In this document: positions 26,072 to 33,752 of the stretch, piece by piece
Position numbering within the stretch: position 1 is the first letter of the stretch
How the letters are laid out: each line of letters opens with the position of its first letter
From: Vicinamibacterales bacterium
GTDB lineage: Bacteria; Acidobacteriota; Vicinamibacteria; Vicinamibacterales; UBA8438
DNA length: 64,000 nt
Assembly (NCBI GenBank): GCA_958296065.1
Contig: CATQHX010000014.1
Coordinates: 1-64,000 of the forward strand
Direction of reading: 5' to 3'
Translations under genes and position numbers: made by a program
The notes under the pieces: generated by a model
What the model saw: only the letters and a program-made list of their open reading frames with translations
What the model was told of the DNA's origin: nothing
Database searches by the model: none

Positions 26072-27093
26072 GGCAACCGCCCCACCCACATGTCGGCCTG
26101 CACGGCGCTGCGGCCGGGCGAGCCGCCGGCCACGTAGAACCGGCCGTCGATGATGGCCGCCGCCGGCGAGGACAACGGCATCGGAAGCCTGCCGACCAGC
26201 TCCCACTCGCCGCCGGAGGACAGCGCCAGGATGTCGGGATCGACCTGCTTCGACTCGCCCGGAGCAGTCGTGTGGCCGCCGGCCATGTAGATGCGGCCGT
26301 CGTGCACGAAGGTGGAACCCTCGGCGTGGGAGTGCCCCTTGGGCAGCGGGGGACCGCTGGTCCAGGTGTCGGTCTCCGGATCGTAGATGTCCACGCGCGC
26401 CTGATCGAGCTGCTCGCTGTCGTGGTGGAACTGGCCGCCGATGGCGTAGATCTTTCCGTCGAACGTCATGCACGAGAACTGGTTGCGGGGTTCGGGCATC
26501 GGCGCGGCTGCCGTCCACTCGGCGCGGCCCTGCGCCCACTGGTCGAGGTCGAGCACCCAGTGGTCCGGAGAGTCCGTGTCGCGGTCGGCCTCGACGCCGC
26601 CCATATAGTGCAGCTTGCGCCCTGCCAGAGCGAGCCCGCCGCCGCCCCGCGGCTCCGGCAGCAACGGCGCCGCGGCATAGCGGTCGGCGTCGAAGTCGTA
26701 GCTCCACACCTCGGCGATGGTGTGCCCGCGGTAGCCGTCCTTGAAGCCGCCCGCGAACCACACCCTCCGCCCGTCGAGCACCAGGTTCATATGGGTGATG
26801 GCGCTCGGAAGCTCCTGGATGCGCGTCCAGCTCCCGTCTGCAGGGTCGAAGACGTGGGCCAGCTTGCTCGAGCGGACTCCGTCGGTGTACCCGCCGAACA
26901 GGTAGAGCTTGCCGTCGAGCACGACCGTGCCCGGCTCCCATTTCTCCACCGGCATGTCGGGCAGCTTCTGCCATTCCTGCGCCCCGGCCGTCGCGGTGGT
27001 GAGCAGCCCCAGAGTCAACGCCGCGGCGAGCGCGGTCGGCGTTCGCCGCCGGTTTCGCGGTCGGTCGGCGGTCGATACCCGGGCGGCGTGCAT
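26068..27093 (-). CDS. Exported Kelch-repeat propeller protein
   Basis: Two in-frame ATGs exist (27099 and 27093). AAAGGA lies about nine bases before the second and only three before the first, so 27093 is chosen. The signal peptide ends near TATAGAQ. Kelch repeats cover the rest: GTVVLDGKLYLFGGYTDG, LVLDGRRVWFAGGFKDG, CMTFDGKIYAIGGQF, STFVHDGRIYMAGGHT and AAIIDGRFYVAGGSPG, about six blades. Function unknown; probably periplasmic or extracellular. It overlaps asd by ATGA, so the two are co-translated despite their different compartments. Confidence 0.85.
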   Translation of the reverse strand: MHAARVSTADRPRNRRRTPTALAAALTLGLLTTATAGAQEWQKLPDMPVEKWEPGTVVLDGKLYLFGGYTDGVRSSKLAHVFDPADGSWTRIQELPSAITHMNLVLDGRRVWFAGGFKDGYRGHTIAEVWSYDFDADRYAAAPLLPEPRGGGGLALAGRKLHYMGGVEADRDTDSPDHWVLDLDQWAQGRAEWTAAAPMPEPRNQFSCMTFDGKIYAIGGQFHHDSEQLDQARVDIYDPETDTWTSGPPLPKGHSHAEGSTFVHDGRIYMAGGHTTAPGESKQVDPDILALSSGGEWELVGRLPMPLSSPAAAIIDGRFYVAGGSPGRSAVQADMWVGRLP

Positions 27094-27434
27094 GGTCATG
27101 GTCCTTTCTCGAGAGCGCTCGCGAGAGCAATAACGAACCAGTAATAATAGCAGCGTGCGCCGAGTGAGGCGTTACAAGCGAGCCGGTGGTCAGCCAGTGC
27201 TGTCAGCAGCAGGAAGTGCCGTCGTGGCCGGTCCATGCCGGCCAGAAGCTTGCGCCGCAAACGCAGCGAAGCGAAATGCCGCGGCGCAGGTTCATGGAGC
27301 GGGGGGATGGGCCGAAACGCCGAACCTGCGAGGCGTTTCGGGGCGCCAGGACGGCGCCGCGTTCGGTAGAGGCCCGGTTGTTGCGTCGGAGCCGCAGTCT
27401 GACGGGCGGCCGTGGCTGACATCGGGACCAGCAG
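27094..27434. other. Non-coding gap holding repeat family 1, copy 3
   Basis: This 341-bp spacer lies upstream of the Kelch gene and downstream of the heme-motif gene. Apart from the repeat at 27245-27346 I see no gene; short ORFs here are translations of the repeat. Confidence 0.6.
27245..27346 (+). repeat. Dispersed repeat family 1, copy 3
   Basis: Starts gaagcttgcgccgcaaacgc and ends in the hairpin CCGAAACGCC-gaacctgcga-GGCGTTTCGG. It is most similar to copy 2 in its middle part (gcagcgaagcgaaatgccg). The hairpin loop differs among copies while the stem is kept. Confidence 0.8.
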
Positions 27435-28139
27435 TCAGAAGCCGACCGAGCGCGTCGTAGCCGACGCCGTATAGATGAAGTCGCCGAACTCCGACGCGTC
27501 GTCGTTCGCGGCGTTGGCCGCTACGTGGAAGGCGACCGCTGCCGCATCGACGGCGGGTGAACGCCATTCGAAGGTCCAGGAAGTCGTTTCCGCGCCGGTG
27601 AGCGCGGTTCCCCGTTCGGTGTGCTGGGCGTAGGTCACGCCGTCGGGCGCGGCGACTACCTGCACGCGCTCGTCGCCGTCCAGGACCTGCAGCGCGCCGG
27701 CCGATTCGCCGGCGGCGTCCCCTTCGCTCGCGCGCGCCGCCAACTGGAAGCCGGCGCGCCCCATCCCCGGCCGCTTCAGGGACACCGTGATGCGGTAGGT
27801 CTCCGAGGGGGCGAACGTGTCCGGCACGCCGCCGAGCGTGAGCGAGCCGCCGGGCACGTCGATGTCGTTCTCGAAATGGCAGGTGTGGCAGGTGTCGTTC
27901 CCGAACCCGCCGGTGTGGGCCGCCGGCGGACCGTCGACGTAGGCCGCCTCGGGCCGGGGAGCGGCGAATAGCAGCGCCGCCGTCAGAGCGCCGGCACAGA
28001 CCGCGGTACTCCAGGCGCGGGCGTCGTGGATGCCGCCTCCTGGCTTCGTCGCGGCGTTCGGCGCATCACTTTCCGCGCAGGATTCGCGGTCGTGTGTTCT
28101 GGCGCCGATCCATACACACCATATGGAGTGTATCCGCAT
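27435..28139 (-). CDS. Secreted single-heme (CxxCH) protein with Reelin-like domain
   Basis: The mature part shows CHTCHFEND (one c-type heme motif) after a short linker and then a beta-sandwich (GSLTLGGVPDTFAPSETYRITVSL and SWTFEWRSPAV) like choice-of-anchor V/Reelin-type domains; the end may be a sorting tail. The signal segment (WSTAVCAGALTAALLFAAPRPEAAY) has no ATG/GTG/TTG in front of it. The nearest in-frame ATG, at 28139, adds about 38 residues. An AGGAGG sits four bases before an in-frame ATC at 28032, where translation might really begin. It is likely a periplasmic electron carrier or binding protein. Confidence 0.65.
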   Translation of the reverse strand: MRIHSIWCVWIGARTHDRESCAESDAPNAATKPGGGIHDARAWSTAVCAGALTAALLFAAPRPEAAYVDGPPAAHTGGFGNDTCHTCHFENDIDVPGGSLTLGGVPDTFAPSETYRITVSLKRPGMGRAGFQLAARASEGDAAGESAGALQVLDGDERVQVVAAPDGVTYAQHTERGTALTGAETTSWTFEWRSPAVDAAAVAFHVAANAANDDASEFGDFIYTASATTRSVGF

Positions 28140-28150
28140 GGGAAAGAAGC

Positions 28151-29368
28151 CTATCCCGCCAAGCCGAGAACACGGGCCATCTGGACCGTCGCGAGCCCGA
28201 AGATCACCAGTACCACGCACGCGCCGATTACGTTGGCGGGCCGCGAGTTGCGGTACTTGCCCATGATGCCGCTGCGGTTGGCGACGATCAGCAGCAGCAC
28301 CGGGGTCAGCGGCAGCAGGACCGCGTTTCCGGCCTGGGCGAGCAGGATAATCTGGTACGGCGACGCTCCCAGGAAGATCCCGCAGAACATGCCGGTCAGC
28401 AGCACGAAGCCCCAGAGCAGGCGGAAGCGGGGGCTCTTGAGGTCGGAGCCCCAGCCCAGCGCCCCCCCGGCGGCATAGGCGGCCGCTAGCGGCGCGGTGA
28501 TCGCCGAGGTCACGCCGGCGGAGAAGAGTCCGATCCCGAAGAACACCGGCGCCGCTCTGCCGAGCAGGGGCTCGAGGCGCGCCGCCACCGTCGCCGCGTC
28601 CGCGGCGTCCGCACCCTGTCCGAGCAGCGGCGAGGCGGCGATCACCACCGCTGCCGTGATCAGGCCCCCGAGCGCCACCGAGAACAGGGTGTCCTGCCGG
28701 CACTCCCGAATATTGTCTTCGTTCCTGTCCGCATCCGGCCAGCGTTCGAGGACGGCGCTGGCATGCAGGAACAGGTTGTAGGGAATCACCGTGGTGCCGA
28801 TGAGAGCCAGCACGGTGAGCAGCCCTCCCGGCGGCACCCGTGGAACGAACAGGCCCGACAGGAGATCGCCGAGGGCGGGCGCGGTGAGGACGGCGACCAG
28901 AAAGAACACCACGCTCATGAGGCCGACGAGGCCGACCAGCGCGTTCTGGATTGTCTTGTAAGTGCCGCTCATCAGCAGGGCGCCGGCGACGCCGCCGACA
29001 ATCGCCACGAGCAGCCCCTGCGGCAGTCCGGTGAGCAGGCTCAGCCCGAGCGACGCGCCGAGCAGGTTTCCGGTCTGAAAGGCCGCGTTGCCGATGAGGA
29101 TGCTGAGGGCGATGAGCCCGAGCGCGCCCGCCCGAACCAGCGGGTTCGCCAGGCTGTCGCGTATGGCCTCGGCGAGTCCGCGCCGTCCGACCAGGCCGAC
29201 CCGCGCCGCCATGTCCTGCAGGATGGCGGTCGTGACCACCGAGAACAGGACCGCCCAGAGCAACGTCGTGCCGTAGCCGGCGCCCGCGCGGCTGGCGGTG
29301 ACGATGGTGCCCGGTCCGATGAAGGCGGCGGCGACGAGGAAGCCGGGGCCGGCGCGAAAGCGGCGCAT
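28151..29368 (-). CDS. Nramp-superfamily transporter with altered metal motifs
   Basis: ATG 29368 gives 405 residues with about eleven TM helices. TM1 carries GPGTIVTASRAGAGYG where metal-transporting Nramps have DPGN, and TM6 has IPYNLFLHAS instead of MPH. So the usual Asp, Asn and Met ligands are replaced. Overall layout, including the LGLIALSILIGNAAFQTGN helix and TVIPYNLF, is still Nramp-like. Substrate could be another divalent ion or something else. It is separate from its neighbours: 12 bp downstream lies the heme gene's tracked start, and the methyltransferase end is 100 bp upstream. Confidence 0.85.
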   Translation of the reverse strand: MRRFRAGPGFLVAAAFIGPGTIVTASRAGAGYGTTLLWAVLFSVVTTAILQDMAARVGLVGRRGLAEAIRDSLANPLVRAGALGLIALSILIGNAAFQTGNLLGASLGLSLLTGLPQGLLVAIVGGVAGALLMSGTYKTIQNALVGLVGLMSVVFFLVAVLTAPALGDLLSGLFVPRVPPGGLLTVLALIGTTVIPYNLFLHASAVLERWPDADRNEDNIRECRQDTLFSVALGGLITAAVVIAASPLLGQGADAADAATVAARLEPLLGRAAPVFFGIGLFSAGVTSAITAPLAAAYAAGGALGWGSDLKSPRFRLLWGFVLLTGMFCGIFLGASPYQIILLAQAGNAVLLPLTPVLLLIVANRSGIMGKYRNSRPANVIGACVVLVIFGLATVQMARVLGLAG

Positions 29369-29472
29369 CGTTTTGATCTCCGACGTTCGGAATTCCAGGC
29401 GACCGCGGCCCCCGCCAGAAGCGTGGACCGCCGGCAAGTCTAACAGTCCGTGATGGAACCCGTGACGATCCC

Positions 29473-30207
29473 CTACCGCGTCGCTTCGTAGGCGATCACC
29501 GGCGGGTTGTCGAGAAAGTCGTCCCAGAAGGGGTTGTGCCGCTCGCCGGGTTCCAGCGAGACGCCGAGCCAGCGGAAATTGCGGAACCCGGCCTCCCGGA
29601 AGGCGTCGTCGTAGGTCTCCGGCTTCAGGAAGAAGTTGTGGAACTCGAACTGCCCGCCGTCGGGGTTGGTGAAACGGTAGTGGATGGGGTCCCCTTCGTT
29701 CGGAGCCGACAGGGGCCCCGCCTTCTCGAGGCCGTACTTGCGCCACGACACGGTGCCCCTTGGCGGGCGCATGACGTTGTCGTTGAAACCGACGATCCGA
29801 CCGTCCGGCCGCAGCGCATCGCGGCACACCCGCAGGAAGCGGAGCAGCTTCGCCCGGGTGCCGGCGTAGTGCAGCAGGTACATCGCCACTACAAGGTCCA
29901 CGGTCCCGGACTCCGGATCGAGATCGGCGACGTCCCGGCAGAGGTAGGAGCAGCCGAGCGGATTCCGTGCCTCTTCGCGTTCCGCCACCCGGATCATCTC
30001 TGCCGAGACATCGACTCCGGTAACGCTGGCGGCGCCGGCCCGCTTCAGCAGGCGGGTGTAGAAGCCCCCACCGCAGGCGAGATCCAGGACCCTCATTCCG
30101 GCGATGTCTCCGAGTGCCGCGAACAGCGTGTAGCGTTCGATGGCTTTTCGGAACGGAAGCTGCTTGGAGTCCTGGTACGCCTCGGCGATCGCGTCGTACT
30201 GGGCCAC
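29473..30207 (-). CDS. SAM-dependent class I methyltransferase
   Basis: The tracked start (30276) falls inside a 67-bp repeat, so the GTG at 30207 (with GGAGG just before it) is preferred, giving 244 residues. Motif I is VLDLACGGGFYTRLL; further motifs are VTGVDVSAEMI and DLVVAMYLLHYA, then FRNFRWLGVSLEPGE at the end. This is a UbiE/TylM-like small-molecule methyltransferase; substrate unknown. It is on the same strand as the Vgb-like gene, with the two 67-bp repeats between them. Confidence 0.82.
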   Translation of the reverse strand: MAQYDAIAEAYQDSKQLPFRKAIERYTLFAALGDIAGMRVLDLACGGGFYTRLLKRAGAASVTGVDVSAEMIRVAEREEARNPLGCSYLCRDVADLDPESGTVDLVVAMYLLHYAGTRAKLLRFLRVCRDALRPDGRIVGFNDNVMRPPRGTVSWRKYGLEKAGPLSAPNEGDPIHYRFTNPDGGQFEFHNFFLKPETYDDAFREAGFRNFRWLGVSLEPGERHNPFWDDFLDNPPVIAYEATR

Positions 30208-30228
30208 GCGCCTCCATGCCGGGGAGTC

Positions 30229-30380
30229 GCACCGTAGCGCGGTGCCGACTCCCGGAGAGGGTTTGCCGGGCGGCAATCGGAGCCGCCCGGCGACGATTCC
30301 GGGCCGGGAGCCTGCACCGTAGCGCGGTGCCGACTCCCGGAGAGGGTTTGCCGGGCGGCAATCGGAGCCGCCCGGCGACG
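30229..30380 (-). repeat. Repeat family 2: two identical 67-bp copies
   Basis: Copies 30229-30295 and 30314-30380 are identical, separated by 18 bp. Each ends in a hairpin GCCGGGCGGC-aatcgga-GCCGCCCGGC (10-bp stem, 7-nt loop). They lie between the Vgb-like and methyltransferase genes. A third, diverged copy is at 40414-40472. Confidence 0.85.
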
Positions 30381-30389
30381 GTCTGCGGG

Positions 30390-31394
30390 CTACGGCACGC
30401 GCGCGCGGCCGATGTTGTTCGTATCGGTGCCGAACCAGATCTCCCGCGCCGGCGCATGGAAGTACATGTGGCGCACGGTCCCGCCGCCGCTCGCGATCTC
30501 GGTGGACGCGAAGAACTCCTCGGTGGCCGGATCGAAGCCGACGAAACGGTTCGGCATGGTCCCCGACTCCACGAAGTAGAGCCGGTCCTCATCGTCCACC
30601 GACATGCCGTACGGCCGCGCCGAGGCACCGCCCGGGACCGCCCACTCCTGCACCTCGCCGGTTTCCGGATCGAAGCGCCCGAGGTTGCCGCCCGCGTAGT
30701 CGACGTACCAGAGATGCCCGTTCGACGTCAGGGCCAGGCGCCGCGGCCGCGCCTCGGCGCGGGGCAGCTCGAACTCCTCGAGCTCCATCGTCTCCGGATC
30801 GACGGTGGCCAGCTTGTTGGTGCCGAACTGGCAGAACCAGGCGCGGTTGTTCGCGTCGACCACGATGCCGTAAGGGCGCCGGCCGCGGCCCTCGATCGGA
30901 ATGAGCTCGACGGTACGGGTCCGCGTGCCCAGCTTGCCGACGAAGCTGCCGCCCTGCACCGAGAACCAGATGTCGCCGTTGTGGTCGAAGGTGAGCGTGT
31001 GCGGATCCCGGGCGTCGGGGGTCGGCATCATGATCTTCTCGATATCCCCCGTCTCCGGGTCGAGCCGGCCGATGTGCATCGCCCGGTTGCCGGCGTACCA
31101 GACGAACCCGTCGTCGTCGACGATCAGGTTGTGCGGTCCTGTGCCCGGGTCGAGCTCGTAGCGCCGGAAGTCGCCCGTCTCCGGGTCGAGGTAGGCGAGG
31201 TAGTTGCCCCGCTGCCCGACGAACCAGACCCGTCCCTGGCCGTCCACGTACGGGTCGCGCGGTCGGGTGTTCTCCCAGGGCACCACCCACTCGGTGATCT
31301 CGATGTCCTCGGCCGCTGCCGGAGCGGCGCCGAGCGTGCCGAACGCCCCGAACGCGATGACCGCCGCCAACAACGCCGATGTTGCTTTTCTCAT
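30390..31394 (-). CDS. Secreted Vgb-like (streptogramin-lyase-type) propeller
   Basis: ATG 31394 has GAGGT six bases upstream; the tracked GTG adds four residues. The signal peptide ends at AAPAAAED. Blades resemble virginiamycin B lyase: PHNLIVDDDGFVWYAGN, PHTLTFDHNGDIWFSVQG, PYGIVVDANNRAWFCQFG, RRLALTSNGHLWYVDYAGG and PYGMSVDDEDRLYFVES. A His at the HMYFHAPAREIWF blade is also typical. Such exported propellers are abundant in Acidobacteria and seldom true antibiotic lyases. It is divergent from the esterase at 31652. Confidence 0.85.
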   Translation of the reverse strand: MRKATSALLAAVIAFGAFGTLGAAPAAAEDIEITEWVVPWENTRPRDPYVDGQGRVWFVGQRGNYLAYLDPETGDFRRYELDPGTGPHNLIVDDDGFVWYAGNRAMHIGRLDPETGDIEKIMMPTPDARDPHTLTFDHNGDIWFSVQGGSFVGKLGTRTRTVELIPIEGRGRRPYGIVVDANNRAWFCQFGTNKLATVDPETMELEEFELPRAEARPRRLALTSNGHLWYVDYAGGNLGRFDPETGEVQEWAVPGGASARPYGMSVDDEDRLYFVESGTMPNRFVGFDPATEEFFASTEIASGGGTVRHMYFHAPAREIWFGTDTNNIGRARVP

Positions 31395-31651
31395 GGTGTA
31401 CCTCACTCGGGAATACTAACCAATACGCGCAATGCAGACGACTCTGCCCGGCAACTGTGCGTTTACAGCGGTTGCACGGACGCGCACGGGTTCGATTGCG
31501 TCGGCTTCCGCCCGTATGATGTGCACGACACGCGCCTGCCGGACGGACAACCGGCGGGGAAGCGCCGAATCATGCGCGGCGGATGGCGGACGACCCGACA
31601 CCTCGTTCGGGTCGGGCCGCGGCGAACCGCCGGTACGCGAAGGAGGAAGCG

Positions 31652-32476
31652 ATGCAGGTAATCCGTCACCCGGCCGGTCTCGTCCTGACGCTCGCGGGAG
31701 CGCTCGGCATCGCGGTCGCTGCCCCGGTGGATCTGCTGGCGCAGCGCGAGGCGCGAGACAACGAGTACGCGGTCAACGACCCGCGCGTCCAGCATCGCTC
31801 GTACGTGATGGAGGAGACCGGCGAGACCATTCCCTATGCGCTCTTCGTGCCGTCGAGCTACGACCCTGCGAGTCCATCTCCCCTGATGGTCTCGCTGCAC
31901 GGCGCCGGGCGCCAGTACGACTGGCTGATGAACTATGCGGGCTTTCTCGATCTGGCGGAGCACCACGGGTACGTCGTGGTAACGCCGCTCGGCTACACGC
32001 GGCGGGGCGGGTACGGCTACCGCGGCGATTCGGAACAGGACCGGCGGTCCGAGCAGGACGTCATGCACGTCTTCGAGCTCGTCACCGACGAACTCAACAT
32101 CGACGAGAACCGGATCTACCTCTGGGGCCACTCCATGGGCGGCGCCGGCACGTACTACCTCGCCAGCCGCCATCCGGACATCTGGGCCGGCGTGGGCGCG
32201 GTGGCGGGCGGCAGCATGAACGCCGACTACGTGGACGCGGAGGCAGTCCGCCACATCCCGTTCCTGGTGATTCAGGGTTCGGACGATCGGGTAGTGCCCA
32301 CCGCGGGCGTGCGAGAGTCGGTAGCGAAGATGCGGGAGCTGGGAATGCAGCACCTGTACATCGAGATCCCCGGCGGCGACCACTCGCTCTTCATCTCGAG
32401 GAACCCCGAGGTGGTGGAACACCTGTTCTCGTTCTTCAACCTCGTCTCGAAAAAGACGCAGGCGGGAGGGTACTAG
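31652..32476 (+). CDS. Exported esterase / PHB-depolymerase-like hydrolase
   Basis: ATG 31652 follows AGGAGG; the tracked start is 23 codons earlier. A signal peptide (LVLTLAGALGIAVAAPVDLLAQ) precedes a compact alpha/beta hydrolase of 274 residues. The oxyanion strand is PLMVSLHGAGRQ, the nucleophile elbow GHSMGGAGTYYLA, the acid lies in IQGSDDRVVP and the His in GGDHSLF. This matches the dienelactone/PHB depolymerase-like esterases (LpqC type). Substrate unknown; periplasmic or secreted. Confidence 0.85.
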   Translation: MQVIRHPAGLVLTLAGALGIAVAAPVDLLAQREARDNEYAVNDPRVQHRSYVMEETGETIPYALFVPSSYDPASPSPLMVSLHGAGRQYDWLMNYAGFLDLAEHHGYVVVTPLGYTRRGGYGYRGDSEQDRRSEQDVMHVFELVTDELNIDENRIYLWGHSMGGAGTYYLASRHPDIWAGVGAVAGGSMNADYVDAEAVRHIPFLVIQGSDDRVVPTAGVRESVAKMRELGMQHLYIEIPGGDHSLFISRNPEVVEHLFSFFNLVSKKTQAGGY

Positions 32477-32577
32477 CGGTCGGGGGTGGAACCTCCCGTC
32501 GCACCGCACGCGGCTGCGATGGGATTCAGGCTATCGAGGCCGCGAGAGCGAGCCCGCGACCTGCCGCGATCCGCGCG

Positions 32578-33399
32578 TCAGTGGCTCATGGCGTAGAGCA
32601 GGACGTTGACCCCCAGCGAGTAGCCGTCCGGTGCGAACGTCTCGAAGAAGCGCGGGTCGTCCCCCTCCCGCTCCCACGCGTCCTGGATGTCCGTGTTGTG
32701 CGTCATCGCGACCATGATGCGGCCGTGCTCGTCGAAGATCACCCGGAAATGGGGCTCGGCGCTGTCGCGGCCGCGCTCCGAGGTGCGTCCTCCGGAGCGC
32801 CGCCAGAAGCCGATGTTGGCGATCTGGGGCACCTCCCAGATGTTGTAGAGCGTGCTGAACAGTGCGTGATCGAGCGGCAGGTCGACGATGGGGTACTGCG
32901 ACGCGGGCAATACCTTGTCGATCTGGCTCACCCACTGGGCCCACTCCCAGCTACCCCAGAAGTCGTCGACCCAGAGAAAGCCCCCCTTGAGCAGGTACTC
33001 GCGAAGGCGGCCGGCGTCTTCGGTCGAGAGAACCATCGAGCCGACGGCCGAGGCGATGATGAAGGGACACCCGAAGAGCGTGTCGTTCGTGACCGGGACG
33101 ACCCAGTGGATCGGCTCGTCGTCGGCGTCGAAGTTCACGTTGGTGGTGGACAACTCCGACAGCCGGATCATGAAGTTGATGTCGGCGAAGGGGTAGTCGG
33201 TCGACCAGCGGCCCATGCCTCGGCCCCTGTACTCGCTGGAGTACATGAGCCGGCAGAACGAGAACCCGGCGTCGCGCTGCTCGGGAGGGCGGATGCGGGG
33301 CGGATAGCGTGTCCGCCAGCCCCACTGGCCGAACGCGGCATTGGCGGCGAGCGCCAGGATTATGGCAAGCGCGGCGCTGACGAGGGCCGGCCGCTTCAT
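32578..33399 (-). CDS. Exported DUF4159 protein
   Basis: ATG 33399 (second Met of the tracked ORF) opens a signal peptide (ALVSAALAIILALAANAAFG). The 273-residue protein fits the DUF4159 family: FSFCRLMYSSEYRGRG, LREYLLKGGFLWVDDFWGS and FRVIFDEHGRIMVAMTHNTDIQ. DUF4159 proteins have a glutamine-amidotransferase-like fold and occur with AAA+/MoxR-type systems, but none is adjacent here. Function not known. Confidence 0.82.
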   Translation of the reverse strand: MKRPALVSAALAIILALAANAAFGQWGWRTRYPPRIRPPEQRDAGFSFCRLMYSSEYRGRGMGRWSTDYPFADINFMIRLSELSTTNVNFDADDEPIHWVVPVTNDTLFGCPFIIASAVGSMVLSTEDAGRLREYLLKGGFLWVDDFWGSWEWAQWVSQIDKVLPASQYPIVDLPLDHALFSTLYNIWEVPQIANIGFWRRSGGRTSERGRDSAEPHFRVIFDEHGRIMVAMTHNTDIQDAWEREGDDPRFFETFAPDGYSLGVNVLLYAMSH

Positions 33400-33752
33400 T
33401 CCGCCATTCTGCCACAAGGTCGCCCGCCTGCCGCGGAGTTTCTTCTGCCGGACGCCCGTGCCCGGAGGGGCAAAGCGGAATCGTGCGAAGGCGCAACGAC
33501 AGCAGGTCGTAGCTCACCGTCGTTCCATCCGGCAGTCTTCGGGACTTCCGCTGATGTAAGGAACAGCATGCGCGGCAACGCAAGATCGGCTGTTCTCGCC
33601 TCGGCAGGTGGCCCGATGCGGCGGCATCGGCGGCCGTCCCGGTGAAGCACGGCGCCGGCTCCCCCGAGGGAAGCTCCCGCGGGTAGTGTCCGAGCCACTA
33701 CCCGCGGGGCATCAGGTTCAACTGCCGGGCAGGCCGGCGAACGCGACGTGCG
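33400..33752. other. Gap without gene; contains a strong hairpin
   Basis: A 353-bp intergenic stretch upstream of the DUF4159 gene and downstream of the 33753-35951 gene. Short ORFs here overlap each other and look like shadows. The only clear signal is the 13-bp hairpin at 33677-33709. Confidence 0.5.
33677..33709 (-). terminator. GC-rich hairpin after the heme-motif propeller gene
   Basis: Perfect 13-bp stem CCCGCGGGTAGTG / CACTACCCGCGGG with 7-nt loop tccgagc, 44 bp beyond the stop of the minus-strand gene. There is no U-run. Confidence 0.55.

Noticed and set aside
27155-27460. ORFs with the shared sequence WAETP..RGVSG
   Set aside because: They are translations of repeat family 1, not proteins.
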